From: Marasmius tenuissimus
Lineage: Eukaryota; Basidiomycota; Agaricomycetes; Agaricales; Marasmiaceae
Direction: 5' to 3'
Length of the DNA: 64,000 bases
Assembly: GCA_029532415.1 (NCBI GenBank)
Contig: JAQOTA010000065.1
Span: 558,001 to 622,000, forward strand
Shown: positions 34,646-43,821 of the stretch, piece after piece
Layout of the letters: each line of letters opens with the position of its first letter
How positions within the stretch are numbered: position 1 is the first letter of the stretch
Position numbers and translations under genes: made by a program
Notes under the pieces: generated by a model
Told to the model about the DNA's origin: nothing
Database searches by the model: none
Seen by the model: only the letters and a program-made list of their open reading frames with translations

Positions 34646-35164
34646 TGATGAGCCAGCATAGTTAAAGTGCACAGTGGGTATAACGAAGTAAACCTCACAT
34701 GGGTAATACACAGAGTGTTCTTGTAGTCTTGAGATGCTTGTGAAGAGGTGATAATCGAGTAGATTGTCCTAAGGCTTAAGGCCTTTTGTCCAGTCTTTTA
34801 TACATAAGTTTCTGGTACATGTAATGAGTATTACACTAACTGAAACTACTACTAGAAGTAGGTATTCGGCCCTAAAGGCGTAAAAGACATTAGTACTGTG
34901 TAAGTACTTCTACCATGAATGGTAGTATGCTTGGTGAGCATAGTCGTGTTTGCCTCATGTATTGGAGGCTCTACTTATGCTATTGGATAGCGACTGTCTA
35001 TAGTGTCATTTATGATGAAACTACTAAGTACGTAGTGAGATACGTAGACAGAGACGTAGTACTTGCATGAGGACGCAAGTGTTCTAGAGACGTAGCTCTA
35101 TAAATAGTGTGACGCGTAAACAACACGTCAACAGTGTATCACATGATATCTATCATGTTCAACA
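34646..35164 (-). repeat. 3' LTR of copia D
   Basis: 519 bp, TGATGAGCC...TTCAACA on the plus strand. Element-strand end GGCTCATCA is shared with family A. The polypurine tract (complement of CTCCCCCTCACTAAG) follows at 35165. Confidence 0.97.
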
Positions 35165-35199
35165 CTCCCCCTCACTAAGTTCATCATGCGATCATGGAA

Positions 35200-38100
35200 C
35201 TAGTGAAATGTTAATCCTAAAGATTGCCTGAACAATTCGAACTTTGTTCTGCCAAGATTCTTCGTAAGAAGATCAGCAGGTTGTTTAGCAGTTTCAACGA
35301 AATAGATTCGAGTCTTTCCGTGTTCCACTGCTTCCCTGATGAAGTGGTATCGATTGTCAATGTGTTTTGTTCTTTTATCAGTAGCTTCATTGCTACTGAG
35401 AAAGATAGCGCCTTGGTTGTCGCTAACACATGGAACTGATCGAATAGGGAAGTTCAATTCGTTCATCAACGACTTCATCCAGCAAGCCTGACGTGTACAG
35501 TCAGATAGAGCCATATACTCTGCTTCTGTGGATGATAATGCAACCGTTTTCTGTTTCTGAGAGACCCAGCAAACTGGTGCATTGGCAAGCTTCACGATAT
35601 ATCCAGTCTGTGATCGACGATCATCTTTATCAGTTGCCCAATCAGAGTCAGCAAAGGCAAGTAGTCCTTGATTGGATCTACCATCGTAAATAAGTTCGTA
35701 CTTTGCAGTATGAACAAGGTATTTTACGATGTAAAGTGCCTTCTGGAGGTGTTCCTGATTAGGATTAGCTCCATACTGTGACATCTTGATTACAGCAAAA
35801 GATATGTCTGGTCTCGTTCCGAGAGCCAAGTAAAGTAATGATCCGATAACCGATTGGAATCTATGCCTAATCTCGGGATTAACCTCCCCCTGGTTTTGGG
35901 TTGGGTTATAGCCTTCTGGCAAAGGCGTATATGCCGTCTTGGCGTTCAGAACTCCGAATTTACGAATTATCTTTTCAAGATAGTCTCGCTGATCAAGGAT
36001 CAGTCTGCGATTCTTCCGATCTCGAGTAATTCGCATTTGCAGAAATTCTGTTGGCTCGCCTAGATCTCGGCATTCCCAGATTTTCATGAATTCGCTTTTT
36101 AGTCTGTTGACAAGGTTGCGATCAGGACCCATGAATAAAGCATCATCGACATAGACGACGGCAATGACCATTTTGCCATTCTTGTTGAAGACATATACGC
36201 CAGCATCGGATAAGCATCGTTTGAATCCCAGATGTTTCATGGATTCAGTACATTGACGCCACCAGGCACGAGAAGCCTGTTTTAATCCGTACAATGCTTT
36301 GCGTAACCTCCAAACCTTGCTGGAGTCCGTAACGAAGCCTTCAGGTTGTTCCATGTAGATCTCCTCATCTAAGGCACCATAAAGAAATGCTGTTTTAACG
36401 TCTAGCGCAGAGATCTCCCAATCTTCAAGCGCTGCTAGTGCTAATAGAAGTCGTACGGTTTCGAACCGTACTACAGGAGAGAACAACTCGTTATAGTCTA
36501 TCCCTTGTTTCTGCGAAAATCCTTTCGCAACAAGTCTTGCCTTCTTACGGCCATCAGACTTGATGTCAAATACCCAGCGGGATTTCACCGCTTTTCGGCC
36601 TTTGGGTAGTGTAACCACATCGAAGACGTTTCTATCTTTGAGTGATTGTAATTCCAGTCTGCATGCTGCTTCCCAAGATGGTCGTTCATCTTTAGGACGC
36701 TTCTGGACTTGTTTGTATGTCCATTCACGAACGTTATCATAACTACTGGCTTGAAGACCATATAGTTGATGACCGTTATTCAGCAAGTAAACCAAGTAAT
36801 TTTCTCCCCCTTGCTGAGCAAGATCGCTCATATCGTCATCTGTGTCCATAGGAGCGGCTGGATCAGGAACCCTATTTGGTATTGTTTCAGGTTCATTTGT
36901 CGGATTAATCTGACTTTGCCAGCGTGCTTGTGAATCGATATCGCGTTCGATCTCAACAGGATGTCGATTTCCGTAAACATTAAACGGACAGTTGGGAGTT
37001 ACTCTATTTCTTGGAGGGTTTCTTCTGACAGCTGCCGGTGGAGGAGCTCGTAAGTTCTCCCACTCATCATAGTCAGCTTGGCGAAATCCAAATGGATTTG
37101 TTTGTCCAGAAGAACCAGCAGACCGTGGATCCGGACCATACTGATTAGGATTGTGATCGGAGCCTTTCGGTGATCCGAATCCATCAGTATTTGGATGATT
37201 GCCGTTGTGCACATCATCGCTTTTATCATCCGGGATAGGATCCAAGGGAGGATCTCCCCCAGGCTGATGATCGTCATCATCTGTTCCTGGTGAAGGTGGA
37301 GGATTGAAGAAATCATCATCATTGTGATGATCTTCATGGCCATCATACGGGTACGTTGGAAAGGGTATAGACCGGACAGGTTTGTCGGTTTTATCAAACT
37401 CTATGGATCCGGGCACTTCTTTCTGACATTTAGGAAACCAGTTTTCATCGAAAACTGCTTGTGGAGTAATGTATACAGAATTGTTGGTTGTTCGAAAGAA
37501 TCGATAAGCTTTTGATCCGCTCTCGTAACCAATGAAGATCATTGCTTCGGAGTGTGGAGCAAGCTTATTTTTACGTTTCGGTATGTATGCATATGCGCCA
37601 CATCCGAACGTCCTGAAGTATGAAACATCAGGCTTCTTATTTTCAAACAACTCAACTGGAGTTCTGTATTTCCTTGAACGAATAGGAGTTCTATTGTAGA
37701 TATGGACGGCTGTGGAAATTGCAAATTCCCACCAGTTTTCAGGCGCACAAGCCTGAAAGCGCATAGCTTCAGATTTTTCTCGTAGTGTACGATTAAATCT
37801 TTCTGCTCGTCCATTCTGTTCATGCACGTTGGGAGAGCCTCTCTGTGGAAATATTCCTAGAGAGTTATACCAGTCCCATTGTTCATTTGAAAAGAATTCT
37901 CCCCCTCGATCGAAATGCACACGTTTGACCTTTTTATTAGTCTGGCGCTCTACAAGAGCTAGCCAATTGCGCAATTTCTGATCTGTATCGCTCTTTTTAC
38001 GAATTGGATATACCCATCCGTATGATGTTGCATCATCGAATAAGGTTAAAGCATATTTGTTTTGATAGTAAGAGCGAGTTGGATATTCTATCAAATCACC

Positions 38101-39840
38101 GTGCACGAGCTCAAGAGGCTCCTTAGCTCGTTTTGAAGATAAAGGGTACGATTTGGCAACCATTTTGCCTTTGGAACAGCCTCGGCATGGTTTCGTATCT
38201 CCCTTCGAAGTAACCAACTTCGTTGGAAGCCCTTTAACATTATCCATTAATTTTCCTAAGACTCTGGGATCACAGTGTCCCATACGTCTATGCCATAATT
38301 CAGAAGTATTGAAAGATACAACAGATGTGAAGGAAGTTTCTCCCACAAGAACCTTCGCGTTCATCCATCGTAAAGGATCATCTTTATGGCTTGGGTAAAA
38401 GCTCATTAAAAGAGAACCATCTTTCTTGCTCCGGATCGAAGTCTCTGGAGAGTCCAGTAAAGTATAGTAACCTATACTCCGGAACTTCCCACTAGAGATT
38501 AAACGATGTGGGCTGTCTGGATTATACATCACTGGGTATAACTTTGTGACTTGCGTCACTCCTGCGCTATTGGTGTGTCGGATGAGGACAGTACCATAGC
38601 CTACTATTTGCACATTTGCTTTATCACCCGCTGATATAGTAAGACCTATTGGCATTTCCAAAGTCTGATAGTCTGAGAAATCCGTTTTATACGGAGTCAT
38701 ATGCGCTGATGCCCCACTATCAAGTAGCCAGGCATTTCGCGTATTTCTCACTTCACAATCACTCGAAAATGCAGCAGAAAACGACTTATATTTCGTCGTT
38801 GCATATACAGAAGTAATACTACATTTCCTTGGTACTGAGTTCCTTAGGATATGATAGTTCTGCATCGAGGATTTAGTGAAAGTTTGACTATTAGAACTTT
38901 GAAAAACTTGCCAGTCTCCACGATCGTTGCTTTCAGCCCAATCGTTATCAACTCCTTCAAGGCCATCTCCATAGTCACCATCATCAAAGTACCGTTCATG
39001 CCATTGAAGCGGTTCTTGATTCTGACTTTGGAATGTTTGACGAACAAGATGCTCTCGTCTTGTTCTGAGTTCTTCTTGATAACGTTGATTAGCGGCCTCT
39101 TCAACTTCTATCCAAGCTTCCAATTGGCGTCTATAGTTCTGCCATTGAACGAATCTCGTGGCTTGATATGGCTGATTGTTATTGACAACCAAAGTGATAT
39201 TGCCAATACTTGTGCCATCAGCAACGTGTAAAGGCGGTCCATTGGTCCTTAGTCCAATTACTGCAGGTCCGTAATTCTCGAATTGAGAGTTTCGGGGATC
39301 ACTTGGAGATGTAACCCAAGGATCAACCTCAGGTTGTTCATCTACCGGACTAAGTCTTTCCGGTTGATCCGGTGGAGCAGTAGTTGGGCGAGAAGGTACT
39401 TCAATGTAATCCTCTTCTAAGGATTGTACGCCATAAAAAGATTCGGGAGAGCTTGGAGGAGTGTGAACGATTTGGTCCTGCCATTGTCGTACTCTAGGTG
39501 GTGTAGTTGCGGGACGATTTATGTATTCATGGGTAGTAGGGATTGGAGATTTGGAACGATCAAGTGACTCGGCTAATTCCATGAAATCTCCAGGGTATGT
39601 TCTTGGTCGTTCATTGAAACGACCCCCCTCGAGTTCTCTTCTAGGAATATCAGCCTGAGTCATGGGAACAGACATTCTAATGTTGTTCATCCATTTGTAC
39701 AAGTGCGTGTGCCAGTTATGAACATCTGGAAGACTAAGGTGAGGGATAAAGCGAACCCAGCGCCTATTAAACCCTGGTTGTCTCCATTGGGATGTTCTAA
39801 ATTGACTCGCTCTTATGTCTGTTGTTCCGAATAACCATTT
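35200..39840 (-). CDS. Copia D Pol: protease, integrase, reverse transcriptase, RNase H
   Basis: Pol lies in the same frame as Gag, beginning directly after the Gag TGA (39841-39843) with KWLFGTTDIRASQF; there is no ATG at the start. The frame runs uninterrupted to TAG at 35200-35202, 1546 codons if read through. Visible motifs: protease WLLDSGASAHM (about 38725), integrase HRRMGH...CRGCSKGKM with HGDLIEY, HFDRGGEF and EQNGRAE, RT RWVFDIKS, LYGLKQ and YVDDALFMG, RNase H DSDWATD, STEAEYMALS, SDNQGA and PADLLTKNLG. All catalytic residues of each enzyme are present. Pol would need either read-through of the single TGA, or an internal start, to be made. Confidence 0.93.
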   Translation of the reverse strand, partial: KWLFGTTDIRASQFRTSQWRQPGFNRRWVRFIPHLSLPDVHNWHTHLYKWMNNIRMSVPMTQADIPRRELEGGRFNERPRTYPGDFMELAESLDRSKSPIPTTHEYINRPATTPPRVRQWQDQIVHTPPSSPESFYGVQSLEEDYIEVPSRPTTAPPDQPERLSPVDEQPEVDPWVTSPSDPRNSQFENYGPAVIGLRTNGPPLHVADGTSIGNITLVVNNNQPYQATRFVQWQNYRRQLEAWIEVEEAANQRYQEELRTRREHLVRQTFQSQNQEPLQWHERYFDDGDYGDGLEGVDNDWAESNDRGDWQVFQSSNSQTFTKSSMQNYHILRNSVPRKCSITSVYATTKYKSFSAAFSSDCEVRNTRNAWLLDSGASAHMTPYKTDFSDYQTLEMPIGLTISAGDKANVQIVGYGTVLIRHTNSAGVTQVTKLYPVMYNPDSPHRLISSGKFRSIGYYTLLDSPETSIRSKKDGSLLMSFYPSHKDDPLRWMNAKVLVGETSFTSVVSFNTSELWHRRMGHCDPRVLGKLMDNVKGLPTKLVTSKGDTKPCRGCSKGKMVAKSYPLSSKRAKEPLELVHGDLIEYPTRSYYQNKYALTLFDDATSYGWVYPIRKKSDTDQKLRNWLALVERQTNKKVKRVHFDRGGEFFSNEQWDWYNSLGIFPQRGSPNVHEQNGRAERFNRTLREKSEAMRFQACAPENWWEFAISTAVHIYNRTPIRSRKYRTPVELFENKKPDVSYFRTFGCGAYAYIPKRKNKLAPHSEAMIFIGYESGSKAYRFFRTTNNSVYITPQAVFDENWFPKCQKEVPGSIEFDKTDKPVRSIPFPTYPYDGHEDHHNDDDFFNPPPSPGTDDDDHQPGGDPPLDPIPDDKSDDVHNGNHPNTDGFGSPKGSDHNPNQYGPDPRSAGSSGQTNPFGFRQADYDEWENLRAPPPAAVRRNPPRNRVTPNCPFNVYGNRHPVEIERDIDSQARWQSQINPTNEPETIPNRVPDPAAPMDTDDDMSDLAQQGGENYLVYLLNNGHQLYGLQASSYDNVREWTYKQVQKRPKDERPSWEAACRLELQSLKDRNVFDVVTLPKGRKAVKSRWVFDIKSDGRKKARLVAKGFSQKQGIDYNELFSPVVRFETVRLLLALAALEDWEISALDVKTAFLYGALDEEIYMEQPEGFVTDSSKVWRLRKALYGLKQASRAWWRQCTESMKHLGFKRCLSDAGVYVFNKNGKMVIAVVYVDDALFMGPDRNLVNRLKSEFMKIWECRDLGEPTEFLQMRITRDRKNRRLILDQRDYLEKIIRKFGVLNAKTAYTPLPEGYNPTQNQGEVNPEIRHRFQSVIGSLLYLALGTRPDISFAVIKMSQYGANPNQEHLQKALYIVKYLVHTAKYELIYDGRSNQGLLAFADSDWATDKDDRRSQTGYIVKLANAPVCWVSQKQKTVALSSTEAEYMALSDCTRQACWMKSLMNELNFPIRSVPCVSDNQGAIFLSSNEATDKRTKHIDNRYHFIREAVEHGKTRIYFVETAKQPADLLTKNLGRTKFELFRQSLGLTFH

Positions 39841-42246
39841 TCATTCAAGACCAAGCTTGACTAACGAATGCCAGAAGATAGGATTCATCACTTGTATAGG
39901 AAGTGTGAAGTTTTTCTTGTTAACTCGGAAGGCTTCATCCACCGAAGTTGAACGAGGATTTTTCACTCGTTGAACAAAATCTTCAACGGTGCTGATCCAA
40001 TTTTTATTATTGATTTCAGCTATAACCGTCGATAGGTGTTGAAGGTTCCAGGTTTGGTATTCGTAATGAAGCGTGAACTTGGTATCTTCTACTGTTTCCA
40101 CATGTAATATCCTTTGTTGTATGCGTAATTCATGAAGAGCTTGACGAGGTGTCATGTTGTGCACTGCATCTCTTCTGATAGCATACATAACGACATATTC
40201 TCTGGTCCTGATCAGAATCCAGATCCAAAGATTATGGTCTGTTGAGTTACGTATTAATTTGTAACGCATTCTGATCATGGATTCCTTTAATGTTATGTCG
40301 TTAGTCGTCTGATCTCCGAAGTCTCGGAATTCTTCGACGACAGGAATTGGGAGTCTAATCCCATTTATTATATGTGGTCTATTATTCCTAAGGTTAACTC
40401 GTCGCATCATGTTGTCATGTTGTTCTTTGTATTCTTGTAAGAATCGCCATTCAACTTTTCTATTGATGAGAGGTGGCTCTTTTATGTCATCTCCATCTTG
40501 AGAATAGTTTTCTGGTCTGAACAAATGAACAAGATCGGCGTGGTTCCTAGGAAACATAGAATTTGCCCATGGTCCATAATCGTCAGGAGGTGTAGAAACA
40601 ATTACACGTATGTCTTCTTGTGTGGGTAATGCTACTTCGAGATTCTCACCTTGGTCAACTTCGTCCGCAGGTGAAGTATGATTAGGTGTCGCCTCTCGTT
40701 GTGGCATTGTGAAGATGATTTCTTCATTACTATGCGCGCCATAAGAGTATTCAGAACATGTATGACTATCATTTGAAGAATGATCAGATGAAGAGTCACT
40801 ATCAGGTTCTGTTGGAGTATCAGAGATATATACCAAAGATGGTATCTCATCTCCATCGCTGTCTATGTTAGAATTGGAAATAGTAGCCGAAGCGATAGCT
40901 TCTTCTACTTGTCGAACTTGTTCATCTAGTTGAACAGTTCGTTTATTGTTCCATTCTTGTACAGAGATGTGTCGTACAGGACGACCTTCTCTATCAGCAG
41001 CGATTCTCTCTTCTAGACGTGCTTGTTGAAGATCATACGTGTTTTGGAACGGATTTGGTGCAGATGTGCTACCAGTGGGGTAGTGATAGGACATATGAAC
41101 GTTTACTGGCCCAGCCATTTCGCGTTCAAAAACTGAGCTGATTTGCTCGTTTACTGCATTGATTCGTTTCTGGTATTCAGAAGGTTTCTCAGAAGGTTCA
41201 AATACCGCAGTATGCGATTGTTGCCCCCCTTTTTGAGTATCCTTCTTCTTTCCTTTGCCTTTTCCTTTGCCCTTTCCTCCTTTCTTCTTCCCTTTCTTGG
41301 TAGAAGATCCACCTTGGTTCTGATTGTTCTGGTTCTGGTTATTTTTATTATTGTTTTTCTTTTGATTTGCAGAAGTACCAGAACGAGACTGATCAGACCA
41401 TTTAGGAGGAGAGTTAAATCTATTAACACCAGAAATTTTGGCGTTATGGGCGGTGTAGGCAGCAGGACCAGAATGAATCCCATTCCTTCTATTCCATTCA
41501 TTCGTAATTGCAGCAATCAAATCGGTAGGTTTAAGTTCTTCCTTCTTCATACGGGATACTTGCTGCTTGAAGAGCTGCCAGCGCTTTTCATTAAGCTTAG
41601 CTGTGATCATAAGGCACAGCAAATTGTCCGAAATTTCTACTCCATGATCCTTAAGTTGGTCCCGAACAGTTAACATGTAACTGATCCCAGGGACTGGATT
41701 AAGGTGTTCAGGAAGCTGGACGTTATGCAAGTCCGTATATAGATTCATCATCTTTGAAGAGGATTGAACTCCAAACGTAGATTTGAGTTTAGATAAGGTT
41801 GAGATTACCGAAGTTTTATCAACATGCGCGTCATGGGCACGACGAGTTCGCATTTTGATAATACCAATTACTTTGTTACGCCTAGAAGTCCACTCAATTA
41901 GAGCGGTAGCTTCCCCTGAAGTAGCAGGAGAGGATGTTTCTGGCATTTCTTCATCCAAGGCTTGAGGTATGCCTTGGGTAAAGAGGTAACCCTCAAGTAA
42001 TCGGTACCAATCTTCGAAATTCGAACCATCATCTAGCAAAACTGGAATGATACTGATTCCTCCTGACCCAGCAGGAAAGTTGCTGTCCGCAACCTGAGAG
42101 TACAACGGTTCCGTATTGTAGTTAAAAACTTCTACAGAATTTTCTACTTCCGTTCCCAGAGTATATCCCGGCGTATTGCGAACAAACGTCGTTGGGGGAT
42201 TACCACTTGGGGAATGAGAAGCAGACCTTGATCCTGATTGAGACAT
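39841..42246 (-). CDS. Copia D Gag (large, Lys-rich, no zinc knuckle)
   Basis: Start placed at ATG 42246 (MSQSGSRSASHSPSGN) because a splice acceptor-like TTTTGGCAG lies just upstream; ATG 42276 is an alternative. The 801-residue protein is far longer than usual copia Gag. A UBN2-type capsid region (FEDWYRLLEGYLFTQG, LMNLYTDLHNVQLPEHL-type sequence) is followed by an Asn/Gln stretch and a lysine/glycine run (KKGKKKGGKGKGKGKGKKK, about 41250-41300) where a CCHC knuckle would be expected, then about 400 residues without a family I recognise. It ends at TGA 39841-39843, after which the same frame continues as Pol. Confidence 0.88.
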   Translation of the reverse strand: MSQSGSRSASHSPSGNPPTTFVRNTPGYTLGTEVENSVEVFNYNTEPLYSQVADSNFPAGSGGISIIPVLLDDGSNFEDWYRLLEGYLFTQGIPQALDEEMPETSSPATSGEATALIEWTSRRNKVIGIIKMRTRRAHDAHVDKTSVISTLSKLKSTFGVQSSSKMMNLYTDLHNVQLPEHLNPVPGISYMLTVRDQLKDHGVEISDNLLCLMITAKLNEKRWQLFKQQVSRMKKEELKPTDLIAAITNEWNRRNGIHSGPAAYTAHNAKISGVNRFNSPPKWSDQSRSGTSANQKKNNNKNNQNQNNQNQGGSSTKKGKKKGGKGKGKGKGKKKDTQKGGQQSHTAVFEPSEKPSEYQKRINAVNEQISSVFEREMAGPVNVHMSYHYPTGSTSAPNPFQNTYDLQQARLEERIAADREGRPVRHISVQEWNNKRTVQLDEQVRQVEEAIASATISNSNIDSDGDEIPSLVYISDTPTEPDSDSSSDHSSNDSHTCSEYSYGAHSNEEIIFTMPQREATPNHTSPADEVDQGENLEVALPTQEDIRVIVSTPPDDYGPWANSMFPRNHADLVHLFRPENYSQDGDDIKEPPLINRKVEWRFLQEYKEQHDNMMRRVNLRNNRPHIINGIRLPIPVVEEFRDFGDQTTNDITLKESMIRMRYKLIRNSTDHNLWIWILIRTREYVVMYAIRRDAVHNMTPRQALHELRIQQRILHVETVEDTKFTLHYEYQTWNLQHLSTVIAEINNKNWISTVEDFVQRVKNPRSTSVDEAFRVNKKNFTLPIQVMNPIFWHSLVKLGLE

Positions 42247-43283
42247 ATTAAGGTCTGCCAAAAGTCCCGTGAGCATACTCTTCAAATATAGAAGGGTGGA
42301 GCCAAGAGAGTGTCAATCGACGAAGGCTTCTAAGAAGCACCCATAAATAAATAGGGTTCGATGCACACCGAGAAATGCTCCAAAGGTCTAGGACTTTTAA
42401 CAGGCTGTATGCGTCAAGCAGATCATGGGGTGTACCGCGTGCAGGTAGTGCAGGGGAGTTAATCTGGTTACGAAGCCCTGCCCAATTGCTAGGGTCTTAC
42501 AACGTTCCCAGTGTGTATCGGTGTCTGGTGTCCCATCGTGCTATCTGGTCTCAACCCCAGACTAGCAAAAGTATGAGTGATCAGCTCATACTATCCGAAT
42601 GACCCATAGAAAATTATTATTAAACCTAGTCATCCATATGAATTGAGTTCATGCACCCTCTGCCTTAGGCATGTCGGTGACCAGAAAGCAATCATAGGTG
42701 AGTTAGAGTTTAACAATAACGTAGAAGAGAGGGGTCATCGGGAGGGGAGTCCCTGTACATACTAAAGTGGCCATGTGATACCGTAAAACTGTATAGTATC
42801 AAAACCTAGTTGTAAGGAGATCAAATCTCCCAGCATGTATTTCATGCCCGGTCTTTCGACCGTCAGGAATCATGGCGAGTTGGTTTATAAGCACAACCCC
42901 ATAGACCCCTAAACGATGCCTCATGGTGAGGATCATCGCCAACCATTGGTTTTCATCGGCATTAGGCAGTGATAATATAAGATCAAAGCCCAATCCGGGT
43001 TATCAGCAGGGAGACAGAGCCGCTTACGCGGATAGGTCTATGCCAAAGAAGATGAAGCCAAGACAGTATGTACATGCGTTCGTGCAACATGCAACAGTAC
43101 AGGGACATAGTGGATAGGTGTAAAGGGAACTAACAACCCTTTGACCTTGACACCAGACGATGACAAGCCCGACATCGCTAGAGACTTCCATAACCCATGT
43201 AGGTTACAGGTCGTCCGCTAGGATGGTGGCGACACACGGGAGCTAGGCTACTCCGATCATAACATCGACCTGACCACCGCTTG
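42247..43283 (-). other. Copia D leader between primer site and gag
   Basis: About 1 kb without a supported gene. A donor-like CAT|GTGAGG in the LTR near 43345 and an acceptor-like TTTTGGCAG near 42253 would remove the whole leader with the primer site as in families A and B, but a 1.1-kb intron is long for a fungus. Confidence 0.4.
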
Positions 43284-43297
43284 CGGGGCCCATAACC
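43284..43297 (-). promoter_or_regulatory. Primer binding site of copia D (half-tRNA iMet type)
   Basis: Plus strand CGGGGCCCATAACC abuts the 5' LTR; minus strand GGTTATGGGCCCCG. Confidence 0.78.
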
Positions 43298-43816
43298 TGA
43301 TGAGCCAGCATAGTTAAAGTGCACAGTGGGTATAACGAAGTAAACCTCACATGGGTAATACACAGAGTGTTCTTGTAGTCTTGAGATGCTTGTGAAGAGG
43401 TGATAATCGAGTAGATTGTCCTAAGGCTTAAGGCCTTTTGTCCAGTCTTTTATACATAAGTTTCTGGTACATGTAATGAGTATTACACTAACTGAAACTA
43501 CTACTAGAAGTAGGTATTCGGCCCTAAAGGCGTAAAAGACATTAGTACTGTGTAAGTACTTCTACCATGAATGGTAGTATGCTTGGTGAGCATAGTCGTG
43601 TTTGCCTCATGTATTGGAGGCTCTACTTATGCTATTGGATAGCGACTGTCTATAGTGTCATTTATGATGAAACTACTAAGTACGTAGTGAGATACGTAGA
43701 CAGAGACGTAGTACTTGCATGAGGACGCAAGTGTTCTAGAGACGTAGCTCTATAAATAGTGTGACGCGTAAACAACACGTCAACAGTGTATCACATGATA
43801 TCTATCATGTTCAACA
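43298..43816 (-). repeat. 5' LTR of copia D
   Basis: 519 bp, apparently identical to the 3' LTR. A TATTTATAG box lies near 43752 on the minus strand. Confidence 0.97.
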
Positions 43817-43821
43817 CATAC

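Larger units (their letters stand above)
34646..43816 (-). mobile_element. Copia family D (full length, minus strand, apparently very young)
   Basis: 9171 bp. The two 519-bp LTRs appear identical base for base. Perfect CATAC duplication (34641-34645, 43817-43821). Gag and Pol frames are both fully open. It is longer than families A and B because of a large Gag (about 800 residues) and a leader of about 1 kb. Confidence 0.97.

Noticed and set aside
41143..41673. 176-codon plus-strand ORF rich in Phe/Leu/Arg, superficially membrane-like
   Set aside because: Opposite the Lys/Gly and Asn/Gln run of copia D Gag; hydrophobicity follows from the complementary codons.
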